A stretch of 64,000 bases of DNA from Strigamia acuminata. Lineage: Eukaryota; Arthropoda; Chilopoda; Geophilomorpha; Linotaeniidae. Every line of letters begins with the position of its first letter. The first letter of the stretch is position 1. The position numbers and the translations under genes are program-made. The stretch lies in NCBI GenBank assembly GCA_949358305.1, contig OX442314.1, forward strand, positions 62,319,369-62,383,368. The letters run 5' to 3'. Shown here piece after piece: positions 29,962 to 42,839 of this stretch. The notes beneath the pieces are model-generated. The model had not been told where the DNA came from. It saw only the letters and a list, made by a program, of their open reading frames with translations, and ran no database searches.

Positions 29962-31519
29962 ACCTATCTAGCTGTCTCCAACTCAGCCAGTCTACAAGCT
30001 AGCGCAAGTCGCAACGGTGTGTCATCCTTCTCAGCTAATTGTCATTTCACAATCATCATCACATTTCAAACTCTATCAGCTAAACTTCCTACTTGTTCAT
30101 ATTCTTCATGTCTTTTTTGAGGCTAATTTTATTCAACTTGACTTGAATCTTTGTTGGTTTGTCTCATTTGGAGAAAAAAGGAACTTATGGCGCAATGTCA
30201 TCAAACCGGAGCACCACCTGGCGGATCCCGAGTGCTTTAATGGATGCCAAAATGTTCGTTCGGCCCGATGCGTTTGTATCATGATTTCGGCATTAGAAAG
30301 AGGTCGAGAAATTCTGCAACCAGGCTCATTCGATTGGAAATTGCATTCCACACAAGCCTGTATGTTTTTCTACTTGATTTCATCGAGGAAAGATTCCGTT
30401 TCGGGCGATCGAAGCCGGCGACCGCATGGCAAATTTCGTGCTGGCAAATTTAATTTCAATTCGACCCTAAAAACAAAAAAAAATGAAAAATGAACGGTTT
30501 AAAATATTTAAAAAATGTTTCCTGTGCAGAATTTGCCTCTCTTTCTAATGGTGCCAATAACTTTTTGATCTGTGCTACAGTTTTTTTTTTTTTTTTTTTT
30601 TATTTTTGAAAAAACGATAACTGTCATTTGCCAAAGAAGGAATGAAATAAATCAACAAAATTTGTGAGAAATTGTGGGAAATTGTTGTTTAATGTTTCAA
30701 AAATTTGTCTACCTTAATAATTAGCATTGTCTAAAATGGATGAGTGTACACATTGCCCCATAACTGGTCTGGTCTGGTCTAAATATGACCCACGCTGCAT
30801 TCCTATATCAAAATTGCAATTATTTATCAGATAATTAAATAAATTAATAAAAATTCATCACAATTCACTGAGAAATTCATCAAAAGCCATCTAAATCCAT
30901 CTAAATCCATCAAAAGCCATCGAAATCCATCGAAATCCATCGAAATCTATCTAAATCCATCTAAATCCATCAAAAGCCATCGAAATTCACCAAGAAATCA
31001 TCAAAATTCACGAGAATTTCAACAAATTTCAAGAAAATTCCGACACCTACCATCAAAAGTTGATGAAAATCCATCTAATCCCATCAAATGCCATCGAAAT
31101 TCACCAAGAAATCTTCAAAATTCACGAAAATTGATCAAAATTTCAAGGAAATTCACGAAAATTGATCAAAATTTCAAGGAAATTCTGACACACCATCAAA
31201 AGTTGATGAAAATTTGGACAAAAATTTCATCAAAATCAATTTTAGAAATAGCATAGAGCCAGCCACATTTCAATTCAATTCATACAAACAGAATTAAACA
31301 AAACAAAATAGCTGGAGCTGCTCACCTGACCAGCTCAGCTCAGCTCAGCTCACGGAATGGCACAGTCCTGCCAGCTCACTCCACCTTGTATAACCACATG
31401 CATATATATACCCAGTACATACTACATGTAGACCAATACCCTAGTGTTATATAATAGCCTTTTTGTACCTCATTTCTAATTTTGTATTATTATTATTATT
31501 ATTATATGATTCTCCCGAA
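29962..31519. repeat. Inter-U2 spacer 9 (1558 bp)
   Basis: Three bases longer than standard because the poly(T) tract is 21 long, and with the g variant after it. Both features are shared with spacer 1 but without the 123-bp block. Confidence 0.9.
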
Positions 31520-31710
31520 GGAGTGGGCCGATCCTGGAGTTACTGCTATACCAGGCCAACCCGTGGCAGGGGTGGAGCAAGCTCCGAGCACCTCACCGCA
31601 TTCCAAAAATCAGTTTAATATTCTGGGTCCTCAATGAGGACCGTATCAGATATTAAGCTGATAAGAACAGATACTACACTTTGATCTTAGCCAAAAGGCC
31701 GAGAAGCGAT
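31520..31710 (-). ncRNA. U2: U2 snRNA, intact copy 5
   Basis: No difference seen from the reference copy. Confidence 0.97.
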
Positions 31711-33265
31711 ACCTATCTAGCTGTCTCCAACTCAGCCAGTCTACAAGCTAGCGCAAGTCGCAACGGTGTGTCATCCTTCTCAGCTAATTGTCATTTCACA
31801 ATCATCATCACATTTCAAACTCTATCAGCTAAACTTCCTACTTGTTCATATTCTTCATGTCTTTTTTGAGGCTAATTTTATTCAACTTGACTTGAATCTT
31901 TGTTGGTTTGTCTCATTTGGAGAAAAAAGGAACTTATGGCGCAATGTCATCAAACCGGAGCACCACCTGGCGGATCCCGAGTGCTTTAATGGATGCCAAA
32001 ATGTTCGTTCGGCCCGATGCGTTTGTATCATGATTTCGGCATTAGAAAGAGGTCGAGAAATTCTGCAACCAGGCTCATTCGATTGGAAATTGCATTCCAC
32101 ACAAGCCTGTATGTTTTTCTACTTGATTTCATCGAGGAAAGATTCCGTTTCGGGCGATCGAAGCCGGCGACCGCATGGCAAATTTCGTGCTGGCAAATTT
32201 AATTTCAATTCGACCCTAAAAACAAAAAAAAATGAAAAATGAACGGTTTAAAATATTTAAAAAATGTTTCCTGTGCAGAATTTGCCTCTCTTTCTAATGG
32301 TGCCAATAACTTTTTGATCTGTGCTACAGTTTTTTTTTTTTTTTTTTATTTTTCAAAAAACGATAACTGTCATTTGCCAAAGAAGGAATGAAATAAATCA
32401 ACAAAATTTGTGAGAAATTGTGGGAAATTGTTGTTTAATGTTTCAAAAATTTGTCTACCTTAATAATTAGCATTGTCTAAAATGGATGAGTGTACACATT
32501 GCCCCATAACTGGTCTGGTCTGGTCTAAATATGACCCACGCTGCATTCCTATATCAAAATTGCAATTATTTATCAGATAATTAAATAAATTAATAAAAAT
32601 TCATCACAATTCACTGAGAAATTCATCAAAAGCCATCTAAATCCATCTAAATCCATCAAAAGCCATCGAAATCCATCGAAATCCATCGAAATCTATCTAA
32701 ATCCATCTAAATCCATCAAAAGCCATCGAAATTCACCAAGAAATCATCAAAATTCACGAGAATTTCAACAAATTTCAAGAAAATTCCGACACCTACCATC
32801 AAAAGTTGATGAAAATCCATCTAATCCCATCAAATGCCATCGAAATTCACCAAGAAATCTTCAAAATTCACGAAAATTGATCAAAATTTCAAGGAAATTC
32901 ACGAAAATTGATCAAAATTTCAAGGAAATTCTGACACACCATCAAAAGTTGATGAAAATTTGGACAAAAATTTCATCAAAATCAATTTTAGAAATAGCAT
33001 AGAGCCAGCCACATTTCAATTCAATTCATACAAACAGAATTAAACAAAACAAAATAGCTGGAGCTGCTCACCTGACCAGCTCAGCTCAGCTCAGCTCACG
33101 GAATGGCACAGTCCTGCCAGCTCACTCCACCTTGTATAACCACATGCATATATATACCCAGTACATACTACATGTAGACCAATACCCTAGTGTTATATAA
33201 TAGCCTTTTTGTACCTCATTTCTAATTTTGTATTATTATTATTATTATTATATGATTCTCCCGAA
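31711..33265. repeat. Inter-U2 spacer 10 (1555 bp)
   Basis: Standard spacer, majority variants. Confidence 0.9.
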
Positions 33266-33456
33266 GGAGTGGGCCGATCCTGGAGTTACTGCTATACCAG
33301 GCCAACCCGTGGCAGGGGTGGAGCAAGCTCCGAGCACCTCACCGCATTCCAAAAATCAGTTTAATATTCTGGGTCCTCAATGAGGACCGTATCAGATATT
33401 AAGCTGATAAGAACAGATACTACACTTTGATCTTAGCCAAAAGGCCGAGAAGCGAT
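33266..33456 (-). ncRNA. U2: U2 snRNA, intact copy 6
   Basis: No difference seen from the reference copy; followed by two consecutive interrupted units (sD, sE). Confidence 0.97.
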
Positions 33457-35011
33457 ACCTATCTAGCTGTCTCCAACTCAGCCAGTCTACAAGCTAGCGC
33501 AAGTCGCAACGGTGTGTCATCCTTCTCAGCTAATTGTCATTTCACAATCATCATCACATTTCAAACTCTATCAGCTAAACTTCCTACTTGTTCATATTCT
33601 TCATGTCTTTTTTGAGGCTAATTTTATTCAACTTGACTTGAATCTTTGTTGGTTTGTCTCATTTGGAGAAAAAAGGAACTTATGGCGCAATGTCATCAAA
33701 CCGGAGCACCACCTGGCGGATCCCGAGTGCTTTAATGGATGCCAAAATGTTCGTTCGGCCCGATGCGTTTGTATCATGATTTCGGCATTAGAAAGAGGTC
33801 GAGAAATTCTGCAACCAGGCTCATTCGATTGGAAATTGCATTCCACACAAGCCTGTATGTTTTTCTACTTGATTTCATCGAGGAAAGATTCCGTTTCGGG
33901 CGATCGAAGCCGGCGACCGCATGGCAAATTTCGTGCTGGCAAATTTAATTTCAATTCGACCCTAAAAACAAAAAAAAATGAAAAATGAACGGTTTAAAAT
34001 ATTTAAAAAATGTTTCCTGTGCAGAATTTGCCTCTCTTTCTAATGGTGCCAATAACTTTTTGATCTGTGCTACAGTTTTTTTTTTTTTTTTTTATTTTTC
34101 AAAAAACGATAACTGTCATTTGCCAAAGAAGGAATGAAATAAATCAACAAAATTTGTGAGAAATTGTGGGAAATTGTTGTTTAATGTTTCAAAAATTTGT
34201 CTACCTTAATAATTAGCATTGTCTAAAATGGATGAGTGTACACATTGCCCCATAACTGGTCTGGTCTGGTCTAAATATGACCCACGCTGCATTCCTATAT
34301 CAAAATTGCAATTATTTATCAGATAATTAAATAAATTAATAAAAATTCATCACAATTCACTGAGAAATTCATCAAAAGCCATCTAAATCCATCTAAATCC
34401 ATCAAAAGCCATCGAAATCCATCGAAATCCATCGAAATCTATCTAAATCCATCTAAATCCATCAAAAGCCATCGAAATTCACCAAGAAATCATCAAAATT
34501 CACGAGAATTTCAACAAATTTCAAGAAAATTCCGACACCTACCATCAAAAGTTGATGAAAATCCATCTAATCCCATCAAATGCCATCGAAATTCACCAAG
34601 AAATCTTCAAAATTCACGAAAATTGATCAAAATTTCAAGGAAATTCACGAAAATTGATCAAAATTTCAAGGAAATTCTGACACACCATCAAAAGTTGATG
34701 AAAATTTGGACAAAAATTTCATCAAAATCAATTTTAGAAATAGCATAGAGCCAGCCACATTTCAATTCAATTCATACAAACAGAATTAAACAAAACAAAA
34801 TAGCTGGAGCTGCTCACCTGACCAGCTCAGCTCAGCTCAGCTCACGGAATGGCACAGTCCTGCCAGCTCACTCCACCTTGTATAACCACATGCATATATA
34901 TACCCAGTACATACTACATGTAGACCAATACCCTAGTGTTATATAATAGCCTTTTTGTACCTCATTTCTAATTTTGTATTATTATTATTATTATTATATG
35001 ATTCTCCCGAA
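33457..35011. repeat. Inter-U2 spacer 11 (1555 bp)
   Basis: Standard spacer, majority variants. It flanks sD, whereas the identical element sA is flanked by the atypical spacers 1 and 2. Confidence 0.9.
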
Positions 35012-35162
35012 GGAGTGGGCCGATCCTGGAGTTACTGCTATACCAGGCCAACCCGTGGCAGGGGTGGAGCAAGCTCCGAGCACCTCACCGCATTCCAAAA
35101 ATCAGTTTAATATTCTGGGTCCTCAATGAGGACCGTATCAGATATTAAGCTGATAAGAACAG
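35012..35162 (-). pseudogene. U2: U2 snRNA 3' part (nt 41-191), split by sD
   Basis: 151 nt, no internal difference seen. Confidence 0.95.
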
Positions 35163-37218
35163 CCGCCAGGGAAGGTTGCATGCCAAGTGGCTCCTACCGT
35201 CGATCCCGTTCTTGAGACCTTTATGCACAATTTTTGGATTTTCCTGCAGTAAATACAGCGTATACATGTGCATTCGACCTTTGCACGTGGTTTTTGGCAA
35301 GTTTTCCGTAAGTTTTTGGCAGTTTTTTGACTTTTTTGCGATCGCCGAAACACGTGGCGACGATTGCCGATCTTCCGTCTTCGATTCCGAGATTTCTAAC
35401 GGTCCGTTTGCTGTGTTCTTTACACCAAACTGACCGCCAGCACCTCCTCTACAAGTGGGTATTGGTTTCGGAACCGGGAGAAGTCTTTTTTCGCCGTTTT
35501 CGCGACTTTTTGTGACCGCCGAAACACGTGGCGACAATCGCCGAATTTCCGTTATCGGTTTTTCGGCAACTACAGACCGTAGATAGGTCGAATTGGTGTG
35601 TTCTTGGCACCAAATTGTGCGCCAGAACCTTCTCTGTCGATCTCTATTGGTTTCCGGTTCAACCGGAATCGTTTTTCGGTCGAATTTTTTCGTTTTTCGT
35701 CCGATTCGCGATCGGCGAATACACGCGGTATTGATATACGTCGCCCAGACGTTTTTCTTTCGTGCCGATGGATAGAATTATCGATTGCAGACTTGATGCT
35801 GGCTTAACACCCATACATCTACTAGAAGCTCTTCTTAAAAAGCTAGGAAGACACACGGAAGATGGAGAACCCACGATCAAAGGGATTCAATGTGTCGGTG
35901 GTTTAAAATTCGAAGCTTTGCTGACCAGTCAGGAACTGGTCGACCAACTAGCTGATTCCAGCGGTGCTACGGTCGACGGTTTGCGAATTTTGTGGGCACC
36001 ACGAATTCGTCGTGACAAACGTGTTATTGTTAAAGGACTTTCGATGACGGTTCCACTGGCCGAGGTGGATTACGAAATGCGCAAGTTGGGCAGTGTAACG
36101 TCCGTAGCGTACGAGAAGTTCGAAAACCATGAGTCGATTATCAATGGAAACATCATCGTGATGATTACCAGCGACAATTTGCCTAGCAAAATCGTAATTG
36201 GGGATTTTTCTGGCCACCTTATCTACAAGGGCATGGGCCCCTACTGCCCCAAGTGCGACACGACGGACCACTACGCATCGGTGTGCCCGAAAACGAAATG
36301 TTATAACTGTAATGAGTTTGGCCACGTAAGCAGATTTTGCACGACTGACTGCAAAACTTGTAACAAACCGGGACACACGTCTGCCAACTGCCGTGTCCGT
36401 GTCCGTGCTGCGAAGTCGAAAAACGCAGCGCAAGAAATTCGAAAACCGAGCGATCCGAAGAATATTACGTGCTATAACTGCAAAAAACGGGGCCATATCA
36501 GCAGCGATTGCAAGGAAAACTGCGGGATCTGCAAGAAGCCGGGCCATATTTCGAGAGACTGCTCGATTCGACACGAAAAAATGGCCAAGAAAACCAAAGC
36601 GCCCACAGAAAAGCGACGACGAGATGAAACGAAACAGATTGACGAAACGAAACCGGTCGACGAAACGAAACCGGTTGACGAAACGAAACCGGTTGACGAA
36701 ACGACTGTCATGGAACAAATCGCCCCTGTTGCCACTGCTGCTTCCGTCTCAAAAACTATCGTCCCGGACAGGTACAGCGATTTGACCGTGGAGGAATACG
36801 AAGCATATTGCGCGGAGCAAAATAGATTATGTTTTGGCGATACGGACAGCGAGGACAGCGAGGGGGAGAACGAAATGGACTTTGAAGAGCAGACGAAACG
36901 AACCAGGGACGACAGCGATGATGATTTCACGGTTGTGAAAAACAAGAAATCGCGGATAAAGGAACGACGATCCTGATCCTGCCGCAAGAAAAACTTGACA
37001 AAAATACGGTTTTGTTCTTAATTGACAATTGATTAACTTTTATTGTTCGTTTACTTATTTATTATAATGTATTATTATTATCGTAACTCTTGTATAATAT
37101 GCATCTATACGTGATGGGTGCTCGATTATTGTGAATTTTTAATTATGTAACCAATTGGTGTGCACTTGTACTCCTTTTTTAGTCGAATAGAAATAAAATG
37201 GCCCTAAGGGTATTAAGC
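35163..37218 (+). mobile_element. sD: ORF1-only non-autonomous element (2056 bp), twin of sA
   Basis: Shares with sA every variant I checked that the other copies lack: cttgagacc and cacaattttt in the first 100 bases, cgattgccg and caatcgccgaattt in the monomers, the extra T and the accttctct form. Also carries tcgaatag near the 3' end. Flanking spacers differ from those of sA on both sides. Target duplication 37219-37235. Confidence 0.95.
35768..36976 (+). CDS. ORF1: ORF1 protein of sD (402 aa)
   Basis: Begins at the ATG at 35768. Protein identical to that of sA: five intact knuckles, three PVDETK units, DSEDSEGE and the basic C-terminus. No disabling change. Confidence 0.93.
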   Translation: MDRIIDCRLDAGLTPIHLLEALLKKLGRHTEDGEPTIKGIQCVGGLKFEALLTSQELVDQLADSSGATVDGLRILWAPRIRRDKRVIVKGLSMTVPLAEVDYEMRKLGSVTSVAYEKFENHESIINGNIIVMITSDNLPSKIVIGDFSGHLIYKGMGPYCPKCDTTDHYASVCPKTKCYNCNEFGHVSRFCTTDCKTCNKPGHTSANCRVRVRAAKSKNAAQEIRKPSDPKNITCYNCKKRGHISSDCKENCGICKKPGHISRDCSIRHEKMAKKTKAPTEKRRRDETKQIDETKPVDETKPVDETKPVDETTVMEQIAPVATAASVSKTIVPDRYSDLTVEEYEAYCAEQNRLCFGDTDSEDSEGENEMDFEEQTKRTRDDSDDDFTVVKNKKSRIKERRS

Positions 37219-37275
37219 TAAGCTGATAAGAACAGATACTACACTTTGATCTTAGCCAAAAGGCCGAGAAGCGAT
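37219..37275 (-). pseudogene. U2: U2 snRNA 5' part (nt 1-57), split by sD
   Basis: Partner of 35012-35162; unchanged. Confidence 0.95.
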
Positions 37276-38830
37276 ACCTATCTAGCTGTCTCCAACTCAG
37301 CCAGTCTACAAGCTAGCGCAAGTCGCAACGGTGTGTCATCCTTCTCAGCTAATTGTCATTTCACAATCATCATCACATTTCAAACTCTATCAGCTAAACT
37401 TCCTACTTGTTCATATTCTTCATGTCTTTTTTGAGGCTAATTTTATTCAACTTGACTTGAATCTTTGTTGGTTTGTCTCATTTGGAGAAAAAAGGAACTT
37501 ATGGCGCAATGTCATCAAACCGGAGCACCACCTGGCGGATCCCGAGTGCTTTAATGGATGCCAAAATGTTCGTTCGGCCCGATGCGTTTGTATCATGATT
37601 TCGGCATTAGAAAGAGGTCGAGAAATTCTGCAACCAGGCTCATTCGATTGGAAATTGCATTCCACACAAGCCTGTATGTTTTTCTACTTGATTTCATCGA
37701 GGAAAGATTCCGTTTCGGGCGATCGAAGCCGGCGACCGCATGGCAAATTTCGTGCTGGCAAATTTAATTTCAATTCGACCCTAAAAACAAAAAAAAATGA
37801 AAAATGAACGGTTTAAAATATTTAAAAAATGTTTCCTGTGCAGAATTTGCCTCTCTTTCTAATGGTGCCAATAACTTTTTGATCTGTGCTACAGTTTTTT
37901 TTTTTTTTTTTTATTTTTCAAAAAACGATAACTGTCATTTGCCAAAGAAGGAATGAAATAAATCAACAAAATTTGTGAGAAATTGTGGGAAATTGTTGTT
38001 TAATGTTTCAAAAATTTGTCTACCTTAATAATTAGCATTGTCTAAAATGGATGAGTGTACACATTGCCCCATAACTGGTCTGGTCTGGTCTAAATATGAC
38101 CCACGCTGCATTCCTATATCAAAATTGCAATTATTTATCAGATAATTAAATAAATTAATAAAAATTCATCACAATTCACTGAGAAATTCATCAAAAGCCA
38201 TCTAAATCCATCTAAATCCATCAAAAGCCATCGAAATCCATCGAAATCCATCGAAATCTATCTAAATCCATCTAAATCCATCAAAAGCCATCGAAATTCA
38301 CCAAGAAATCATCAAAATTCACGAGAATTTCAACAAATTTCAAGAAAATTCCGACACCTACCATCAAAAGTTGATGAAAATCCATCTAATCCCATCAAAT
38401 GCCATCGAAATTCACCAAGAAATCTTCAAAATTCACGAAAATTGATCAAAATTTCAAGGAAATTCACGAAAATTGATCAAAATTTCAAGGAAATTCTGAC
38501 ACACCATCAAAAGTTGATGAAAATTTGGACAAAAATTTCATCAAAATCAATTTTAGAAATAGCATAGAGCCAGCCACATTTCAATTCAATTCATACAAAC
38601 AGAATTAAACAAAACAAAATAGCTGGAGCTGCTCACCTGACCAGCTCAGCTCAGCTCAGCTCACGGAATGGCACAGTCCTGCCAGCTCACTCCACCTTGT
38701 ATAACCACATGCATATATATACCCAGTACATACTACATGTAGACCAATACCCTAGTGTTATATAATAGCCTTTTTGTACCTCATTTCTAATTTTGTATTA
38801 TTATTATTATTATTATATGATTCTCCCGAA
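37276..38830. repeat. Inter-U2 spacer 12 (1555 bp)
   Basis: Standard spacer, majority variants, lying between two adjacent insertions (sD and sE). Confidence 0.9.
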
Positions 38831-38981
38831 GGAGTGGGCCGATCCTGGAGTTACTGCTATACCAGGCCAACCCGTGGCAGGGGTGGAGCAAGCTCCGAGC
38901 ACCTCACCGCATTCCAAAAATCAGTTTAATATTCTGGGTCCTCAATGAGGACCGTATCAGATATTAAGCTGATAAGAACAG
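38831..38981 (-). pseudogene. U2: U2 snRNA 3' part (nt 41-191), split by sE
   Basis: 151 nt, no internal difference seen. Confidence 0.95.
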
Positions 38982-41036
38982 CCGCCAGGGAAGGTTGCAT
39001 GCCAAGTGGCTCCTACCGTCGATCCCGTTTTTGAGACCTTTATGCACGATTTTTGGATTTTCCTGCAGTAAATACAGCGTATACATGTGCATTCGACCTT
39101 TGCACGTGGTTTTTGGCAAGTTTTCCGTAAGTTTTTGGCAGTTTTTTGACTTTTTTGCGATCGCCGAAACACGTGGCGACGATCGCCGATCTTCCGTCTT
39201 CGATTCCGAGATTTCTAACGGTCCGTTTGCTGTGTTCTTTACACGAAACTGACCGCCAGCACCTCCTCTACAAGTGGGTATTGGTTTCGGAACCGGGAGA
39301 AGTCTTTTTTCGCCGTTTTCGCGACTTTTTGTGACCGCCGAAACACGTGGCGACGATCGCCGAATTCCCGTTATCGGTTTTTCGGCAACTACAGGCCGTA
39401 GATAGGTCGAATTGGTGTGTTCTTGGCACCAAATTGTGCGCCAGAACCTCCTCTGTCGATCTCTATTGGTTTCCGGTTCAACCGGAATCGTTTTTCGGTC
39501 GAATTTTTCGTTTTTCGCCCGATTCGCGATCGGCGAATACACGCGGTATTGATATACGTCGCCCAGACGTTTTTCTTTCGTGCCGATGGATAGAATTATC
39601 GATTGCAGACTTGATGCTGGCTTAACACCCATACATCTACTAGAAGCTCTTCTTAAAAAGCTAGGAAGACACACGGAAGATGGAGAACCCACGATCAAAG
39701 GGATTCAATGTGTCGGTGGTTTAAAATTCGAAGCTTTGCTGACCAGTCAGGAACTGGTCGACCAACTAGCTGATTCCAGCGGTGCTACGGTCGACGGTTT
39801 GCGAATTTTGTGGGCACCACGAATTCGTCGTGACAAACGTGTTATTGTTAAAGGACTTTCGATGACGGTTCCACTGGCCGAGGTGGATTACGAAATGCGC
39901 AAGTTGGGCAGTGTAACGTCCGTAGCGTACGAGAAGTTCGAAAACCATGAGTCGATTATCAATGGAAACATCATCGTGATGATTACCAGCGACAATTTGC
40001 CTAGCAAAATCGTAATTGGGGATTTTTCTGGCCACCTTATCTACAAGGGCATGGGCCCCTACTGCCCCAAGTGCGACACGACGGACCACTACGCATCGGT
40101 GTGCCCGAAAACGAAATGTTATAACTGTAATGAGTTTGGCCACGTAAGCAGATTTTGCACGACTGACTGCAAAACTTGTAACAAACCGGGACACACGTCT
40201 GCCAACTGCCGTGTCCGTGTCCGTGCTGCGAAGTCGAAAAACGCAGCGCAAGAAATTCGAAAACCGAGCGATCCGAAGAATATTACGTGCTATAACTGCA
40301 AAAAACGGGGCCATATCAGCAGCGATTGCAAGGAAAACTGCGGGATCTGCAAGAAGCCGGGCCATATTTCGAGAGACTGCTCGATTCGACACGAAAAAAT
40401 GGCCAAGAAAACCAAAGCGCCCACAGAAAAGCGACGACGAGATGAAACGAAACAGATTGACGAAACGAAACCGGTCGACGAAACGAAACCGGTTGACGAA
40501 ACGAAACCGGTTGACGAAACGACTGTCATGGAACAAATCGCCCCTGTTGCCACTGCTGCTTCCGTCTCAAAAACTATCGTCCCGGACAGGTACAGCGATT
40601 TGACCGTGGAGGAATACGAAGCATATTGCGCGGAGCAAAATAGATTATGTTTTGGCGATACGGACAGCGAGGACAGCGAGGGGGAGAACGAAATGGACTT
40701 TGAAGAGCAGACGAAACGAACCAGGGACGACAGCGATGATGATTTCACGGTTGTGAAAAACAAGAAATCGCGGATAAAGGAACGACGATCCTGATCCTGC
40801 CGCAAGAAAAACTTGACAAAAATACGGTTTTGTTCTTAATTGACAATTGATTAACTTTTATTGTTCGTTTACTTATTTATTATAATGTATTATTATTATC
40901 GTAACTCTTGTATAATATGCATCTATACGTGATGGGTGCTCGATTATTGTGAATTTTTAATTATGTAACCAATTGGTGTGCACTTGTACTCCTTTTTTAG
41001 TCGGATAGAAATAAAATGGCCCTAAGGGTATTAAGC
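38982..41036 (+). mobile_element. sE: ORF1-only non-autonomous element (2055 bp), twin of sF
   Basis: Standard length. Marked by a T-to-C change in the second monomer (tttttcgcccgattc near 39515) found otherwise only in sF. Has the tcggatag 3' variant. Target duplication 41037-41053. Confidence 0.95.
39586..40794 (+). CDS. ORF1: ORF1 protein of sE (402 aa)
   Basis: Begins at the ATG at 39586. Same protein as sA, with three PVDETK units and all zinc ligands present. Confidence 0.93.
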   Translation: MDRIIDCRLDAGLTPIHLLEALLKKLGRHTEDGEPTIKGIQCVGGLKFEALLTSQELVDQLADSSGATVDGLRILWAPRIRRDKRVIVKGLSMTVPLAEVDYEMRKLGSVTSVAYEKFENHESIINGNIIVMITSDNLPSKIVIGDFSGHLIYKGMGPYCPKCDTTDHYASVCPKTKCYNCNEFGHVSRFCTTDCKTCNKPGHTSANCRVRVRAAKSKNAAQEIRKPSDPKNITCYNCKKRGHISSDCKENCGICKKPGHISRDCSIRHEKMAKKTKAPTEKRRRDETKQIDETKPVDETKPVDETKPVDETTVMEQIAPVATAASVSKTIVPDRYSDLTVEEYEAYCAEQNRLCFGDTDSEDSEGENEMDFEEQTKRTRDDSDDDFTVVKNKKSRIKERRS

Positions 41037-41093
41037 TAAGCTGATAAGAACAGATACTACACTTTGATCTTAGCCAAAAGGCCGAGAAGCGAT
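41037..41093 (-). pseudogene. U2: U2 snRNA 5' part (nt 1-57), split by sE
   Basis: Partner of 38831-38981; unchanged. Confidence 0.95.
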
Positions 41094-42648
41094 ACCTATC
41101 TAGCTGTCTCCAACTCAGCCAGTCTACAAGCTAGCGCAAGTCGCAACGGTGTGTCATCCTTCTCAGCTAATTGTCATTTCACAATCATCATCACATTTCA
41201 AACTCTATCAGCTAAACTTCCTACTTGTTCATATTCTTCATGTCTTTTTTGAGGCTAATTTTATTCAACTTGACTTGAATCTTTGTTGGTTTGTCTCATT
41301 TGGAGAAAAAAGGAACTTATGGCGCAATGTCATCAAACCGGAGCACCACCTGGCGGATCCCGAGTGCTTTAATGGATGCCAAAATGTTCGTTCGGCCCGA
41401 TGCGTTTGTATCATGATTTCGGCATTAGAAAGAGGTCGAGAAATTCTGCAACCAGGCTCATTCGATTGGAAATTGCATTCCACACAAGCCTGTATGTTTT
41501 TCTACTTGATTTCATCGAGGAAAGATTCCGTTTCGGGCGATCGAAGCCGGCGACCGCATGGCAAATTTCGTGCTGGCAAATTTAATTTCAATTCGACCCT
41601 AAAAACAAAAAAAAATGAAAAATGAACGGTTTAAAATATTTAAAAAATGTTTCCTGTGCAGAATTTGCCTCTCTTTCTAATGGTGCCAATAACTTTTTGA
41701 TCTGTGCTACAGTTTTTTTTTTTTTTTTTTATTTTTCAAAAAACGATAACTGTCATTTGCCAAAGAAGGAATGAAATAAATCAACAAAATTTGTGAGAAA
41801 TTGTGGGAAATTGTTGTTTAATGTTTCAAAAATTTGTCTACCTTAATAATTAGCATTGTCTAAAATGGATGAGTGTACACATTGCCCCATAACTGGTCTG
41901 GTCTGGTCTAAATATGACCCACGCTGCATTCCTATATCAAAATTGCAATTATTTATCAGATAATTAAATAAATTAATAAAAATTCATCACAATTCACTGA
42001 GAAATTCATCAAAAGCCATCTAAATCCATCTAAATCCATCAAAAGCCATCGAAATCCATCGAAATCCATCGAAATCTATCTAAATCCATCTAAATCCATC
42101 AAAAGCCATCGAAATTCACCAAGAAATCATCAAAATTCACGAGAATTTCAACAAATTTCAAGAAAATTCCGACACCTACCATCAAAAGTTGATGAAAATC
42201 CATCTAATCCCATCAAATGCCATCGAAATTCACCAAGAAATCTTCAAAATTCACGAAAATTGATCAAAATTTCAAGGAAATTCACGAAAATTGATCAAAA
42301 TTTCAAGGAAATTCTGACACACCATCAAAAGTTGATGAAAATTTGGACAAAAATTTCATCAAAATCAATTTTAGAAATAGCATAGAGCCAGCCACATTTC
42401 AATTCAATTCATACAAACAGAATTAAACAAAACAAAATAGCTGGAGCTGCTCACCTGACCAGCTCAGCTCAGCTCAGCTCACGGAATGGCACAGTCCTGC
42501 CAGCTCACTCCACCTTGTATAACCACATGCATATATATACCCAGTACATACTACATGTAGACCAATACCCTAGTGTTATATAATAGCCTTTTTGTACCTC
42601 ATTTCTAATTTTGTATTATTATTATTATTATTATATGATTCTCCCGAA
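41094..42648. repeat. Inter-U2 spacer 13 (1555 bp)
   Basis: Standard spacer, majority variants. Confidence 0.9.
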
Positions 42649-42839
42649 GGAGTGGGCCGATCCTGGAGTTACTGCTATACCAGGCCAACCCGTGGCAGGG
42701 GTGGAGCAAGCTCCGAGCACCTCACCGCATTCCAAAAATCAGTTTAATATTCTGGGTCCTCAATGAGGACCGTATCAGATATTAAGCTGATAAGAACAGA
42801 TACTACACTTTGATCTTAGCCAAAAGGCCGAGAAGCGAT
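42649..42839 (-). ncRNA. U2: U2 snRNA, intact copy 7
   Basis: No difference seen from the reference copy. Confidence 0.97.
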
